64,000 bases of DNA from DATMER01 sp963844885 (GCA_963844885.1 CAWJQA010000018.1:558001-622000); one strand, 5' to 3'; shown: positions 27,274 to 36,481, numbered from the stretch's first letter. The notes: generated by a model not told the origin, from the sequence alone. Program-made: numbers and translations.

Positions 27274-28157
27274 CGGACTCTCTCCCCCTGTTCGTCGTAG
27301 TTGTAGACGCCGCGGCCGGTCTTCCTGCCCAGGCGGCCGGCCTGGACGTGCTGGATGAGCAGCGTGTTCGGGCGGTAGGCCTCGCCGAGCGTCCGGTGCA
27401 GAAACTCCAGGATCGACAGGCGCACGTCCAGCCCGACCAGGTCCACCATCTCGAACGGCCCCATCGGGATGGTTGAGCCCCAGCTTCAACGCCTTGTCGA
27501 TGTCCTCGGCGCGACGCCACGCCTTCCTCGAGCATGCGGAACGCCTCGTTGCCGATCAGCGCGTTGATCCGGCTGGTGACGAAGCCCGGCGACTCGCTGA
27601 CGACGACGATCTCCTTGCCCATGCGCGCGCCCACCCGGGCGCATGGCGGCGAGCGTCTCCCGCGACGTCTCCAGGCCGCGGACCAGCTCGATCAGCTTCA
27701 TCACGTGGACCGGGTTGAAGAAGTGCATGCCGGCGAAGCGCGTCCGGCCGGCCGGTGGCGGCGGCCATCTCGGTGATCGACAGCGCCGAGGTGTTCGAGG
27801 CAGAAGGGCGTGCGCCGGGCAGTTGGCGCGACCTCCTGAGAACAGTCTCGGATCTTGAGCGCCATGTCCTCGGGCACCGCCTCGATGACCAGGTCGGCCT
27901 CCCGGCACGGCGCCGCGGCGAGGTCGTTCGGCGGTGCGCAGGCCGGCGCGGGCGCGGTCGGCGTCCTCGGCCTTGACCTTGCCCAGCGCGACCCCTTTGG
28001 CGAGGTTGCGGTGGATCGTGGACTCGGCCTTCTTCAAGGCCTCGGGAAACGGATCATAAAGATAGGTCGTATAACCGGCGAGGGCGGAGACGTGGGCGAT
28101 GCCGCGTCCCATCGTGCCCGCGCCCAGGACGGCGACGGTCGAGATTTCGGGAGCCAT
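27270..28157 (-). CDS. 3-hydroxyacyl-CoA (3-hydroxybutyryl-CoA) dehydrogenase (frameshifted)
   Basis: NAD-dependent oxidation of 3-hydroxyacyl-CoA. MAPEISTVAVLGAGTMGRGI is the Rossmann loop (GAGTMG); FAGMHFFNPVHVMKLIELVR is the signature of the family with the catalytic His-Glu surroundings; the C-terminal dimerisation part reads MGPFEMVDLVGLDVRLSILE and GRKTGRGVYNYDEQGERV. About 295 residues, the length of Hbd/FadB2. The frame breaks several times between 28,000 and 27,450. It lies upstream of the short-chain dehydrogenase and downstream of the ferritin-like gene on the same strand. Confidence 0.82.
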
Positions 28158-28166
28158 GTCGATCCT

Positions 28167-28826
28167 TCAGGAAACGGGGATGTTGTGGACGCCGGTCGTC
28201 TTGGCGGCCAGGTTGCGGAGCTCGTCGGCGATGGCCAGCGTGTTGCGAACGGCGGCGGCGGCGAGCTCCTGGAGGTCGGGGGTGGTGGCGTACTTCTCCA
28301 GGATGTGCCGGCCCAGCTCGTGATGATGCTGCTCCTCGGGCTGGATCACCTGGTCGTAGAGGAGCGCGGTGCCCTCGTCGCCGACGGCCCGGCAGAAGCT
28401 CACGAACTGGGCGTTGCGGACCGTCGCGATGGCCTCGCTGGTGAAGGGGCCGGCGGCGATGCGCTCCACGGTCGTGCGCAGGCCGCGGAGATACTGGTAG
28501 AGCGGGCTGTGGCCGTCGGCGAGCGGATCGAAGCCGGAGAGATCCTCACCGAGGTCGTTCAGGCGCTGGCTGATCAAGCCGTAGTGCTTCATCTCGTCGC
28601 CGCACTGTTGGGCTAGGCACATCTTGGCGTCCATCTCCGGCGTGGTCGGAAGCCAGAGCCCGGCCAGCTCGCTGGCCTCCAGCTCGCTCTTGAGCGCGAG
28701 GCGGAGCAGCGTGACCACATCGACCCGGCCGTCCGATTCCGCCTCCAGCGTCTCGGTTTCGCCGAGGCGCGCAAAGAGCTGATGCATCTCCTCCATCAGC
28801 CCCGCGACAAACTCCTTGCTGTTCAC
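28167..28826 (-). CDS. Ferritin-like fold protein
   Basis: 219 residues, all helical. Pairs of metal-type motifs are visible: LKSELEASELAGLW, GDEMKHYGLISQRL and EEQHHHELGRHILEK, i.e. E and E-x-x-H ligands spaced like a ferritin/rubrerythrin-type di-iron centre. GTG 28826 is chosen because AAGGAGGG lies just upstream; the ATG at 28847 would fall before that site. It starts the operon with the hydroxyacyl-CoA and short-chain dehydrogenases (10-bp gap), so a redox or hydroxylation partner in lipid or aromatic acid breakdown is possible. Exact substrate unknown. Confidence 0.6.
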   Translation of the reverse strand: MNSKEFVAGLMEEMHQLFARLGETETLEAESDGRVDVVTLLRLALKSELEASELAGLWLPTTPEMDAKMCLAQQCGDEMKHYGLISQRLNDLGEDLSGFDPLADGHSPLYQYLRGLRTTVERIAAGPFTSEAIATVRNAQFVSFCRAVGDEGTALLYDQVIQPEEQHHHELGRHILEKYATTPDLQELAAAAVRNTLAIADELRNLAAKTTGVHNIPVS

Positions 28827-28885
28827 GAGGTTCCCTCCTTCCGACATCCCAAGCGGCTCACGGCGCGCCCTGCCGTCATTCTAGT

Positions 28886-29509
28886 TCAGGAGTCCAGCGT
28901 ACGCAGCACGGCGCGCACGGGAGAGGCGTCGAGCCCGGCCAGTTTGAGCGGCAGGGCGATGAGCTCGTAGATCCCCTCGGGCACGCCGTCGAGCACGAGC
29001 CCTTCGAGATTGGACACGCCACCGCGGGCGAGGGCGTGATGGGCGTCGAGGGTCTTGCTGTCGAAGGGATCGACCGACGGCGTGTCGAGACCGACGAGGA
29101 GAACCTTCTTTTCGCCGAGGAGCACGGCCAGCTCCACCGACAGCGCGGAGAAGCGCTCCGGGAAGGTCCGGCGGTCGCGTACGCTCTCCGTCTTGAGCAG
29201 CAGCCGCGGCGGATTGGAGAGGTCGATTCCCTCCAGGTGGCGCGGCTCGATGAGCGGCTGGGGAGGAACCTTGACGACCCGGCAGCGTCCCAGATAGCGC
29301 TCCAGCGGCAGATCCGAGATCCCCTCTCCCCGCGGCTCGGTGTGGAAGGGCGCGTCGGCGTGCGAGCCCAGGTGAGGCGTCGTGGTGATGGCCGTCACGT
29401 TGACCGTCCCGCCCTCGGCCATGGACCAGGTGAGCCGCGCCTCGTAGCGCGTGTCCCCGGGCCAGACCGGAAGATCGGCATGGATGGTAGGGGAGAGGTC
29501 GTAAATCAT
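28886..29509 (-). CDS. kynB: Arylformamidase / kynurenine formamidase-type cyclase
   Basis: 207 residues, the standard KynB length. MIYDLSPTIHADLPVWPGDT starts the protein and HLGSHADAPFH is the metal-binding HxGxHxDxPxH motif; LVGLDTPSVDP and the final AGLDASPVRAVLRTLDS are also typical. The known reaction is hydrolysis of N-formylkynurenine to kynurenine in tryptophan breakdown. No kynA or kynU is present nearby, so the substrate is assigned by similarity only. The reading frame is clean and its start overlaps the truncated LanC frame. Confidence 0.85.
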   Translation of the reverse strand: MIYDLSPTIHADLPVWPGDTRYEARLTWSMAEGGTVNVTAITTTPHLGSHADAPFHTEPRGEGISDLPLERYLGRCRVVKVPPQPLIEPRHLEGIDLSNPPRLLLKTESVRDRRTFPERFSALSVELAVLLGEKKVLLVGLDTPSVDPFDSKTLDAHHALARGGVSNLEGLVLDGVPEGIYELIALPLKLAGLDASPVRAVLRTLDS

Positions 29510-29916
29510 GGTTCCCTCCAGACGCCCGCATCATAGCGGAGGCCGTCACCCCGTGTCGTCCTCCCTCGTCGATGGCGGAGGCAGAGGTCATCCGTCGTCT
29601 CGAAGAATCGCCGAGTGAGGTGCTCAACCGACCAGCCGATTCCGGAAAAGCCGCTATACAGGCCGGGTGGGAGAATCATCTCGCCGAGTGCGTCGATGCT
29701 GCGGCCGAGCGCGTCGAGAGCCGCTGTGCCCGAGCCCTGACGGGCCGCGTCCAGGTAGGCGAAGAAGAGTGCCTGTCCCGCCAGGCCGCTTGAGAGGCTG
29801 GGATCGGAGTGGTCGGTAGAGGCAGCCTCCAGCAACTCTCGCTCGATCTCTTCGATCGCGTTCCAGCAGCGGCGGGTGGTCTCAGCATCGGCGATTGCTA
29901 CGACAGGCTTCCACAT
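29506..29916 (-). pseudogene. LanC-like lanthipeptide cyclase, N-terminal fragment
   Basis: Starts ATG 29916, MWKPVVAIADAETTRRCWNA, and includes DPSLSSGLAGQALFFAYLDA and MILPPGLYSGFSGIGWSVEH, the opening of LanC-family cyclases, which are normally about 400 residues. After RFFETTDD the frame breaks and the homology ends as the sequence meets kynB at 29,510. The zinc ligands of LanC, all in the missing C-terminal part, are absent. It lies 8 bp after the LanB fragment on the same strand, the usual lanB-lanC order. Confidence 0.7.
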
Positions 29917-29924
29917 GTGTCATC

Positions 29925-32140
29925 TCACCTCTCGGGTGGTCCCTGCCGGGGTTTCAAGGTGCCGCCAACCTCTGGCCGGCCTTTGCGGGCACGCGCCAGC
30001 AGCGAGCTATAGATCTGGGCGAGGAAGTCGTAGAGCACCATCTCGTGCTCGGGTCCGGCGGCACGGCTGAGCCGGTTGACGAACATGTGGATATAGCTGA
30101 GGAGGATTCGCGAACGGGTGGCTGGAGCCGGCCACGGCGCTCGCGGTCGTAAAGCTCCTTCACGATCCGGGACTGGTCTTCGGAGCGCTTGCGGAAGGCG
30201 AGCAAGGCCGGCTGGATCTCTTCCGGGATTTCCTCCAGAGTATCCCCGGGGGTGCCGCGCAGGGAAAGCAGGCGCTCCAGCGCGCCGCGTTCCTTGCGCA
30301 GGCGGTCCGCGATCGGACTGCGCAGCAGGTCGTACTTGAAGCGGCCGGCGAAGGTGGCGCGCCCTCTCTCGGCCAGACCCCTGCGGGCCTCCAGGTCGCA
30401 GTCGAAATCCTCCATCAGGCGGTCTATCCCGAGGAGGGCCAGGCGCCAGCGCAGATCGGCTCCGGAGTCGCTGGAGAGCGATTCGAGCATGGTCGCCACG
30501 GCCTCGCTGTCGCAGGTGAAAAGCTGCTCCGATAGCTCGATTCCCTGGGTGTCCGCCGTAGCGCTGAGTCTCCCTCTCGTAGGTGTCGGTCTGGAACTTC
30601 CAGGCCGCTCCGGATTCGAGGAGCCGCCGGAAGGCGTTTTCGAGCCGCGGCTGGACTTCCTGCCGCAAGGTGCCCGGCTCGCCGCGGAACCGTACGCGCA
30701 GGTGCCAGTCCGGATCGCCGTAGCGGATGAAGAACCAGCTTTGGGCGTGGCCGGACGCCACCGCTTCGCGGGCGAGCGGCGCGATCTCCTCGCACAGCAC
30801 GCGGTCGGCGGTGGCGGTACCGGAATAGATCTTGACGTAGAGCCACTCCGAGCCCGGTGGGAAGCTGCCGCTGGACCGGGCGCCGCCACCGCTGCCGGAG
30901 CCGTGATGGCCGCGGGCTGCTCGGCCGGCTGGCGGCGCACGAACGGCACCACGATCTCGTGGAAGAAGCGCCCCTCGGGCCCGTGGGCGCAGAGCTCGTC
31001 CGGCGGCGGAAACAGCTCGTGGAAGACGGCCTGCTCGCACGGCTCTGGATCAGCTCGAAGAAGGCGTCGAGACTCAGGGGGTTCTGGAAGTCGAGCAGCA
31101 GCTCGTTGTCGCCGTCGACGGAGGGCGATGTAGCGCGGCATGCGGCCGCTCCTCGCGGCAGGCGCTGCGCTGCGAGCCGAGTAGCGCGCGGCGCCCGACG
31201 CCTGCGCCCAAGGGTTTCAGATCTCCTCCTCAAGCATCTTCCAGCGTCGCGCGGGAGAGGATCGTAGGCGGCCGAGGCGCACGCGGGGCAGGAACGGCGC
31301 CGCCGTCGAACGACACCCCAGCCCCACTGCAGAGAGGCCGGCCGCCACGTCTCTGTCGCTTGCGAGGGTGCAAAGGAACCGGTAGAGCGCCGAGGCTCTC
31401 GCGGGCGCGAAGTTGTGGGCGGAGGTAAAGCCGCGGAATCGACCTCGCGGCGGAGCCGAGCGCGAGCGGATGACGGATGTAGCTGCCGTTCGACGGTGAC
31501 GGTCGAGATCGTCGAAACTGCGATCTGCTGGTCGGCCGGAGCGCCGGAGCGGCCGAGGAAAACGGAATCTCGTACGAGCGCAGGACCGGGCCGCGAGAGG
31601 ATGTTGCCGATCGCGACCCGGCGGGCAGGTGGACGACTTCGGCGAAGATGGCTTCGGGCTGGTGGGCCTCCTCGGCGCGCCAGGTGTGCTTCGACGCCGC
31701 TGCGGATCTGCTCGTTGACGTGGCAGGAAGAACGCCCGAGGATCCGCGCTCCGGCAAAGGCCCCACGGCGTGCTCGAACAGCAGGCGGAAATCGCCCAGC
31801 TCCAGCGCCTCCGGCGAGGTCGCGGCAACGGCGACCATGGCGTGGAGGGCGTCCGGCAGCGCCGGCTTGCTGTAGCCGGCCGGGGCAAGTCGGTCGATGT
31901 CCTCGTTGGTGAGCACCACCTCCATCCTGCCGCGGCTGAGCGCTTGGGCGGCGAGCCTCAGGAATCGTGGCCTCCCGCGGCGACCAGGGTGCGGTGGTAC
32001 GTTCGGTCCGTGGCCGGAAGGGCAAGCCGTCGAGGAGGGGAGTGGCCTCGGCCGCGACTCCGGCCGCGCGCTCGAAGCCGATGCCGCTCTCCTCGTCGAG
32101 AGCGGTGAGCAGAGGCACCTCGCGGCCTTCTCCCGGCCGC
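29925..32140 (-). pseudogene. LanB-like lanthipeptide dehydratase, lacking its N-terminus and heavily frameshifted
   Basis: Class I LanB enzymes glutamylate Ser/Thr with Glu-tRNA and then eliminate glutamate. In order, over several frames: REVPLLTALDEESGIGFERA (mid N-terminal domain), ILSRP, LGRSGAPADQQIAVS, LGWGVV-type block, DNELLLDFQNPLSLDAFFEL, ELFPPPDELCAHGPEGRFFH, then the SpaB_C elimination domain with GSEWLYVKIYSGTATADRVL, SGHAQSWFFIRYGDPDWHLR, SYIHMFVNRLSRAAGPEHEM and VLYDFLAQIYSSLLARARKG. About 740 of 1,000 or more residues remain; homology begins abruptly near 32,140, 40 bp before folE. Together with the cut LanC this is a fragment of a lanthipeptide gene cluster. No precursor or transporter gene is seen. 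Confidence 0.75.
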
Positions 32141-32178
32141 TGTTGTAGGATAGGGGACTCTTTGAGGGATACACCCAG

Positions 32179-32808
32179 ATGAAGCAGCCTGAAGTCATCG
32201 TCCCCGATCACGTTCCCGCGGCGGCTCTCGCCGACCTGGACGAGCGGCAGCGTGGCAAGATCGAGACCCTCGCCCATCACGTCCGGGGGATCCTGACCAC
32301 CCTTGGACTGGACCTGACGGACCCCAACCTGTCCGAGACCGACGTCCGTGTCGCCAAGATGTACATCGAGATGTTCCACGGCCTCGAGGAGGGGGCGGAG
32401 CCGAAGGTCACCACCTTCCCGAACGAGGAGTGCTACAGCCACATGGTCATGGAGAAGGACATCCCCTTCTACTCCATGTGCGCCCACCACCTCGTCCCCT
32501 TCTACGGCCATGCGCACATCGCCTACATCCCCAACGAGCGCATCCTCGGGCTCTCCAAGTTCTCCCGCATCCTGGAGTTCTACGCCAAACGGCCGCAGCT
32601 TCAGGAGCGCATCACCGAGCAGGTGGTCACCTTCCTCGAAGAGAAGCTCCAGCCGCAGGGCGCCATGGTCGTCATCGAGGCCCGCCACCTGTGCGTCGAG
32701 ATGCGTGGCGTCAAGAAGCCGGGCGCTCTCACCGTCACCTCCGCGCTGCGCGGCATCTTTCATCAGAAGCCTGTCCGGGAGGAGTTCCTTGACCTGCTCC
32801 GGCGCTAG
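32179..32808 (+). CDS. folE: GTP cyclohydrolase I
   Basis: Converts GTP to dihydroneopterin triphosphate, the first step of folate/pterin synthesis. 209 residues; VAKMYIEMFHGLEEG, MEKDIPFYSMCAHHLVPFYG and EARHLCVEMRGVKKPGALTV contain the zinc-binding Cys and His residues and the active-site histidines. The frame is clean. The 3' end overlaps the next gene by 20 bp. Confidence 0.95.
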   Translation: MKQPEVIVPDHVPAAALADLDERQRGKIETLAHHVRGILTTLGLDLTDPNLSETDVRVAKMYIEMFHGLEEGAEPKVTTFPNEECYSHMVMEKDIPFYSMCAHHLVPFYGHAHIAYIPNERILGLSKFSRILEFYAKRPQLQERITEQVVTFLEEKLQPQGAMVVIEARHLCVEMRGVKKPGALTVTSALRGIFHQKPVREEFLDLLRR

Positions 32809-33412
32809 AGCTTCCCTCCTCCTGCTGACCCTCGCCGGGCTCCTCGCGGCGGGCTGCGCCGGCACGGCCAGCCGCAACCCCGTCGACCTCACCAATCCTT
32901 TCCTGGGTCCCGAGTACACCTCCTGGCTGGTCGGTCCCATCGCCCGGCTCGCCACCTCCCAGGAGATCGACGCGTTCCTGGCCGTCCAGAACGACGAGCA
33001 GGCCCGGGATTTCGTCGAGGCGTTCTGGGCGAAGCGCGACCCCAACGGCGAGAAGGTGGGCAACCCCCTCCGTGAGGCGTTCGAGGATCGTGCCGCCTAC
33101 GCCGACAAGGCCTTCTCCGAGGCCGGCATCCCGGGCCGCCGCACCGACCGCGGCGCCATCTTCATCCTCTATGGCGTCCCCACGAAGATGGATCACGAGG
33201 TGCCGCCTGTGCCCGGAGCCTCGTCGTTGGAGGTCTGGATCTACGAAGCCTCCGCACCCGCGGGCCTCGACGGCCGGCGGCCGGCCGGCGCCTATCGTTT
33301 CATCCGGCGCGGAGATCAGATCGTGCTCTACCATCCGGGCCTGGAGCGGCCGGATCCCCGGCTCCGCAACCGGCCCGGGATGCCGCCGATGCCGCCTCCG
33401 GACGTGCCCTGA
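32789..33412 (+). CDS. GWxTD-domain lipoprotein
   Basis: 207 residues from TTG 32789, preceded by GGGAGGAG, overlapping folE. The N-terminus has a lipoprotein signal: SLLLLTLAGLLAAGC, where LAAGC is the lipobox. The mature part matches the GWxTD domain found mostly in Acidobacteriota and relatives: WLVGPIARLATSQEIDAFLA, RDFVEAFWAKRDPNGEKVGN and RTDRGAIFILYGVPTKMDHE. The function of the domain is unknown. The protein is probably anchored in the inner or outer membrane. Confidence 0.8.
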   Translation: MTCSGARASLLLLTLAGLLAAGCAGTASRNPVDLTNPFLGPEYTSWLVGPIARLATSQEIDAFLAVQNDEQARDFVEAFWAKRDPNGEKVGNPLREAFEDRAAYADKAFSEAGIPGRRTDRGAIFILYGVPTKMDHEVPPVPGASSLEVWIYEASAPAGLDGRRPAGAYRFIRRGDQIVLYHPGLERPDPRLRNRPGMPPMPPPDVP

Positions 33413-33446
33413 TGCGGATTGTTGTTCCTGTCATGAAGGAGAGGAG

Positions 33447-34526
33447 ATGACCCAGGCTCGTGCCGTGCTCGCGGGGACCGGCATTGCCGTTCCGCCGCTC
33501 GAAGTCGACAACCACATGCTGGCGAAGATCATCGAGACCAGCGATGAGTGGGTGCGCGAGCGTAGCGGCATCGTGACGCGCTACTACGTGGAGCCCGGCG
33601 TCGGGTCGTCCGACCTGGGAGCGCAGGCCGCGCGGGGCGCCCTCGCCGACGCCGGCATGGAGGCGGGCGAGATCGACTACGTCGTCTGCGCCACGATGAC
33701 TCCGGACCACTATTTCCCCGGCACCGGCACGCTCCTCCAGCAGAAGCTCGGCATGCGCCCGCTCCCGGCCCTCGACATCCGCCAGCAGTGCGCCGGCTTC
33801 GCCTACGGCCTCCAGATGGTACACGCGCTGATCCACAGCGGCGTCGCGCGCAACGTGCTCCTCGTCGGCACCGACGTCCACACCTCTCTGATGCCGTTCT
33901 CCGCCCAGACCTTCGAGGTGCTCCACGGCCGCGATCCGGGTCCGCTGCCGGCGGAGGACTTCGAGTGGAACTCGCGCTTCCGCCATCTCCTCGTGCTGTT
34001 CGGCGACGGCGCCGGGGCCATGGTCTTCCGGGCGGAACCGGACGGCGGACGGGAAGGCCGCGGCATCCTCGACTCCATCCTCTACGGCGACGGCAACCAC
34101 AAGGACATTCTGTACGTCCCGGGCGGCGGCTCGTCCCGGCGGCCTTTCGTGAGCTGCGACATGATCCAGGACGCGGACACGGTCCCGGTGATGGACGGCA
34201 AGGCGGTGTACAAGCTCGCCGTCACGCGCATGCCCGAGGTCACCCGCGAGGTGCTGGCGCGGCAGGGGTACACGCCGGACGATCTGAGCCTGGTCATCAT
34301 GCACCAGGCCAACCTGCGCATCAACGAGAAGGCGCAGCAGATCCTCGGACTGCCGAGCAGCAAGGTCTACAACAACATCCAGAAATACGGCAACACCACC
34401 TCCGCCACGCTCCCGCTGGCCTTCCACGAGGCGCGGCAGGTGGGCATGGCGCCCGAGGGCTCGCTGGTCGCCTTCGTTGCCCTGGGCGCCGGGCTGCACT
34501 GGGGCGCGGTGCTCATGCGGATCTGA
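33447..34526 (+). CDS. 3-oxoacyl-ACP synthase III family (FabH-like) ketosynthase
   Basis: 359 residues with GAGGAG before ATG 33447. Thiolase fold with Cys in DIRQQCAGFAYGLQMVHALI, His in VIMHQANLRINEKAQQILGL and Asn in YNNIQKYGNTTSATLPLAFH. The N-terminal TSDEWVRERSGIVTRYYVEP is typical of FabH. A longer insertion around 33,880-34,000 (VLHGRDPGPLPAEDFEWNSR) separates it from canonical FabH, which is about 325 residues. It may start fatty acid synthesis or act in a special acyl pathway. It is not in the fab cluster 8 kb away. Confidence 0.8.
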   Translation: MTQARAVLAGTGIAVPPLEVDNHMLAKIIETSDEWVRERSGIVTRYYVEPGVGSSDLGAQAARGALADAGMEAGEIDYVVCATMTPDHYFPGTGTLLQQKLGMRPLPALDIRQQCAGFAYGLQMVHALIHSGVARNVLLVGTDVHTSLMPFSAQTFEVLHGRDPGPLPAEDFEWNSRFRHLLVLFGDGAGAMVFRAEPDGGREGRGILDSILYGDGNHKDILYVPGGGSSRRPFVSCDMIQDADTVPVMDGKAVYKLAVTRMPEVTREVLARQGYTPDDLSLVIMHQANLRINEKAQQILGLPSSKVYNNIQKYGNTTSATLPLAFHEARQVGMAPEGSLVAFVALGAGLHWGAVLMRI

Positions 34527-34534
34527 GAGGGGGC

Positions 34535-34560
34535 CACCGGGCGCGCCCGTACGCCCGGTG
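34535..34560 (+). terminator. Hairpin after the FabH-like gene
   Basis: CACCGGGCG (34535-34543) pairs with CGCCCGGTG (34552-34560), 9 bp with an 8-base loop, eight bases past the stop. Likely terminator although no T-tract follows. Confidence 0.5.
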
Positions 34561-34587
34561 CGCCAGCGTGAGATCGCTCGGCAGCGA

Positions 34588-34779
34588 TGGGGAACGCTTC
34601 CCCAACGCGGACCGGAGCCGCCGCCGCCGCGCGCAACGCCCGGGCGCGATGGGGAGCCCTTCCCCGCCAGCGGACAGCGCCCGTTCCCGTTGGGGAGACG
34701 TTCCCCATCGCTGCGCGGACCCGCGGAGCCGGCGCGCAGCACCCTGTGACGTTGGGGAACGGCTCCCCAACGTCACAGG
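34588..34779. repeat. Array of four GGGGA...TCCCC hairpins
   Basis: TGGGGAA-CGC-TTCCCCA (34588-34604); GGGGA-GCCCT-TCCCC (34651-34665); TGGGGA-GACGT-TCCCCA (34691-34707); and a last, very long one in which the 16-base arms 34743-34758 and 34764-34779 pair perfectly around ACGGC. Starts are 63, 40 and 52 bases apart. The array lies 209 bp before the first HTH-TPR gene. It may be a regulatory leader, a set of protein-binding palindromes or a dispersed repeat family. Confidence 0.7.
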
Positions 34780-34987
34780 ACGATGCCACGCAGTCGGGCC
34801 CGGCTATGAGGCTGCGGGCTTCTCGTCACCCAGGGTTTCACCCGATTTCCGTGGAGAAACAACGCCGTCTCTGGAGAGAATCGGCCTTCTACGGCGGAGC
34901 CTCCGCTTTTTTTCCCTCGGCCGTGTCCCGCTCGCGCCTGTGCAAGCACCTGAATGTTTGAAGAGCTGACCCAAGGAGGTTTGTCCG

Positions 34988-36481
34988 GTGCTCAACATCA
35001 TGCTCAGGCTGCGGCAACTCGTGCTGGCGGTGCTTGCGCTCCGCAACGGATGGGGATACAAGGAGATCGCCGCCCGTACGGGCAAGACGCACGCGCAGGT
35101 GTCGGAAGCGCTCGCCCGCAGGAGGAAGTCCGGCGATCTGGACGACGAGGTCTACGAGGCCCTGCTTCCCGGCGTGCTGCCGGCCGCGGCTCCCCGCCCG
35201 GCCGCGGCGACGGCGGTGACCACGTGCCTGGAGGCGCTCGACGAGATCGACCGGGCGGCCGGCTTTTCGGACGAGGAGCTGCTCGCGGTCGAGGAGTCCG
35301 TGCGGCGGATGTCGCGCGGGTACCGCCGGTTCCTGCTCGCGGCGTTGAAGCGGTCGCGCACCGCGCCTCTCGGGGAGGCCGCCCCGCACGTCTTCGAGCT
35401 GCCCTTCTGCCGCCGGCAGGCGAAGGGGCTTCTCGAAGAGCTGCGGCGGCTGGACCGGCGCTCGCGGCTGGCCGTGGTGCGGCTGACCCGGCGGTTCCAG
35501 GTCTGGGCGCTGGTCGAGGCTTGCTGCGAGGTATCTACTCAGAAAGCGTCCCGCAACATTCAGGAGGCGGCGGCCTGGGCGCGGCTCGCGCTGGCGGTCG
35601 CCTGGAGGGTGCCGGGGCCGCAGGGTTGGCGCAACGCCGTCCGCGGGTACGCCCTGGCCCACTGGGCGAACCTCCTGCGGGTGCGGGGCGCGCTCCAGGC
35701 CGCGGAGGCCTGCTTCGAAAGGGCTTGGCGGCTCTGGAAGGCGGGCTCCGACCCGGCCGGCGCGCTCGACCCGGGCCGGTTGTTCGATCTCGAAGGGTCC
35801 CTGCGCCGGGGCCAGCGCCGGTTCGCCGAAGCCCTCGCCCTGTTCGAGAAGGCCATGCCCTTGAGCCGGTGCCCGGAGCGTGTGCTGATCAAAAAAGGGG
35901 CCACCTATGCGGTCATGGGGGACTACAGCCGTGCGGTCGCTACGCTGCTGGAAGCCGGCCCCGGTGTCGAGCGCCGAGGCGATCCGCGCCTGCTCTACAT
36001 GCAGCGCTTCAATCTCGCGGTGACATACACCCATCTCGACAGGTTTTCCGAAGCCGCGGAGCTGGTACAACTGGTACGTGATCTCGCCGGCAGCCTGGGT
36101 GACGACCTTTTTCTGGTGCGTGCGCTCTGGATGGAGGGGCGCATCCTGGCCGGCCTGGGAGACCGGGAGGCCGCCCGCTCACTCCTGGCGGAAGCCCGAA
36201 GGAGATTCGAATCCGAGGGGCTCCCCTACGACGTGGCGCTGTGCCTGCTGGAGGAGGCCGCCCTGCTGCTCGCCGGCCACCGGACCCGCGATGTCAAGGC
36301 GCTCAGCCTGGACCTCGCGGTGGTGTTCCAATCCAAGGGAGTCCACCGCGAGGCCCTGGCCGCGCTCCGGTTGTTTCAGCAGGCTGTGGAGTCGGACACG
36401 GCCACGGCCGGGCTGGCCCGCCGCGTTCTGGCCTACCTCTTTCTTGCCCGGCACGACCAGGGCCTCCGGTTCGAATCATGA
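34988..36481 (+). CDS. HTH-TPR regulator-like protein, paralog 1
   Basis: 497 residues from GTG 34988, preceded by AAGGAGG. Residues 5-55 form a helix-turn-helix (GWGYKEIAARTGKTHAQVSE then ALARRRKSGDL). The rest is helical and TPR-like: LAVVRLTRRFQVWALVEACC, ACFERAWRLWKAGSDPAGAL, EALALFEKAMPL, ERVLIKKGATYAVMGDYSRA, YMQRFNLAVTYTHLDRFSEA and VFQSKGVHREALAALRLFQQ. The last residues LAYLFLARHDQGLRFES are shared with the paralog at 36875. A DNA-binding head plus TPR body is the layout of peptide-responsive regulators (RRNPP). Its stop codon overlaps that of the convergent peptide gene. The signal it binds is unknown. Confidence 0.75.
   Translation: MLNIMLRLRQLVLAVLALRNGWGYKEIAARTGKTHAQVSEALARRRKSGDLDDEVYEALLPGVLPAAAPRPAAATAVTTCLEALDEIDRAAGFSDEELLAVEESVRRMSRGYRRFLLAALKRSRTAPLGEAAPHVFELPFCRRQAKGLLEELRRLDRRSRLAVVRLTRRFQVWALVEACCEVSTQKASRNIQEAAAWARLALAVAWRVPGPQGWRNAVRGYALAHWANLLRVRGALQAAEACFERAWRLWKAGSDPAGALDPGRLFDLEGSLRRGQRRFAEALALFEKAMPLSRCPERVLIKKGATYAVMGDYSRAVATLLEAGPGVERRGDPRLLYMQRFNLAVTYTHLDRFSEAAELVQLVRDLAGSLGDDLFLVRALWMEGRILAGLGDREAARSLLAEARRRFESEGLPYDVALCLLEEAALLLAGHRTRDVKALSLDLAVVFQSKGVHREALAALRLFQQAVESDTATAGLARRVLAYLFLARHDQGLRFES

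Larger units (their letters stand above)
34527..34987. other. 461-bp intergenic region filled with hairpins
   Basis: No gene. It holds a terminator-like hairpin (34535-34560), a 6-bp hairpin (34573-34588), four GGGGA/TCCCC hairpins (34588-34779) and, near the end, AAGGAGG for the next gene. Frames crossing it translate into variable Gly/Pro-rich repeats and are not genes. Confidence 0.7.

Noticed and set aside
30424..33063. 879-codon minus frame spanning LanB and folE
   Set aside because: Only part of it is LanB; the rest is antisense to folE and the lipoprotein. LanB motifs are spread over several frames.
34586..34779. Spaced hairpins considered as a CRISPR array
   Set aside because: The repeated part is only about 17-21 bp and imperfect, spacing varies from 40 to 63 bp, and no cas genes are near.
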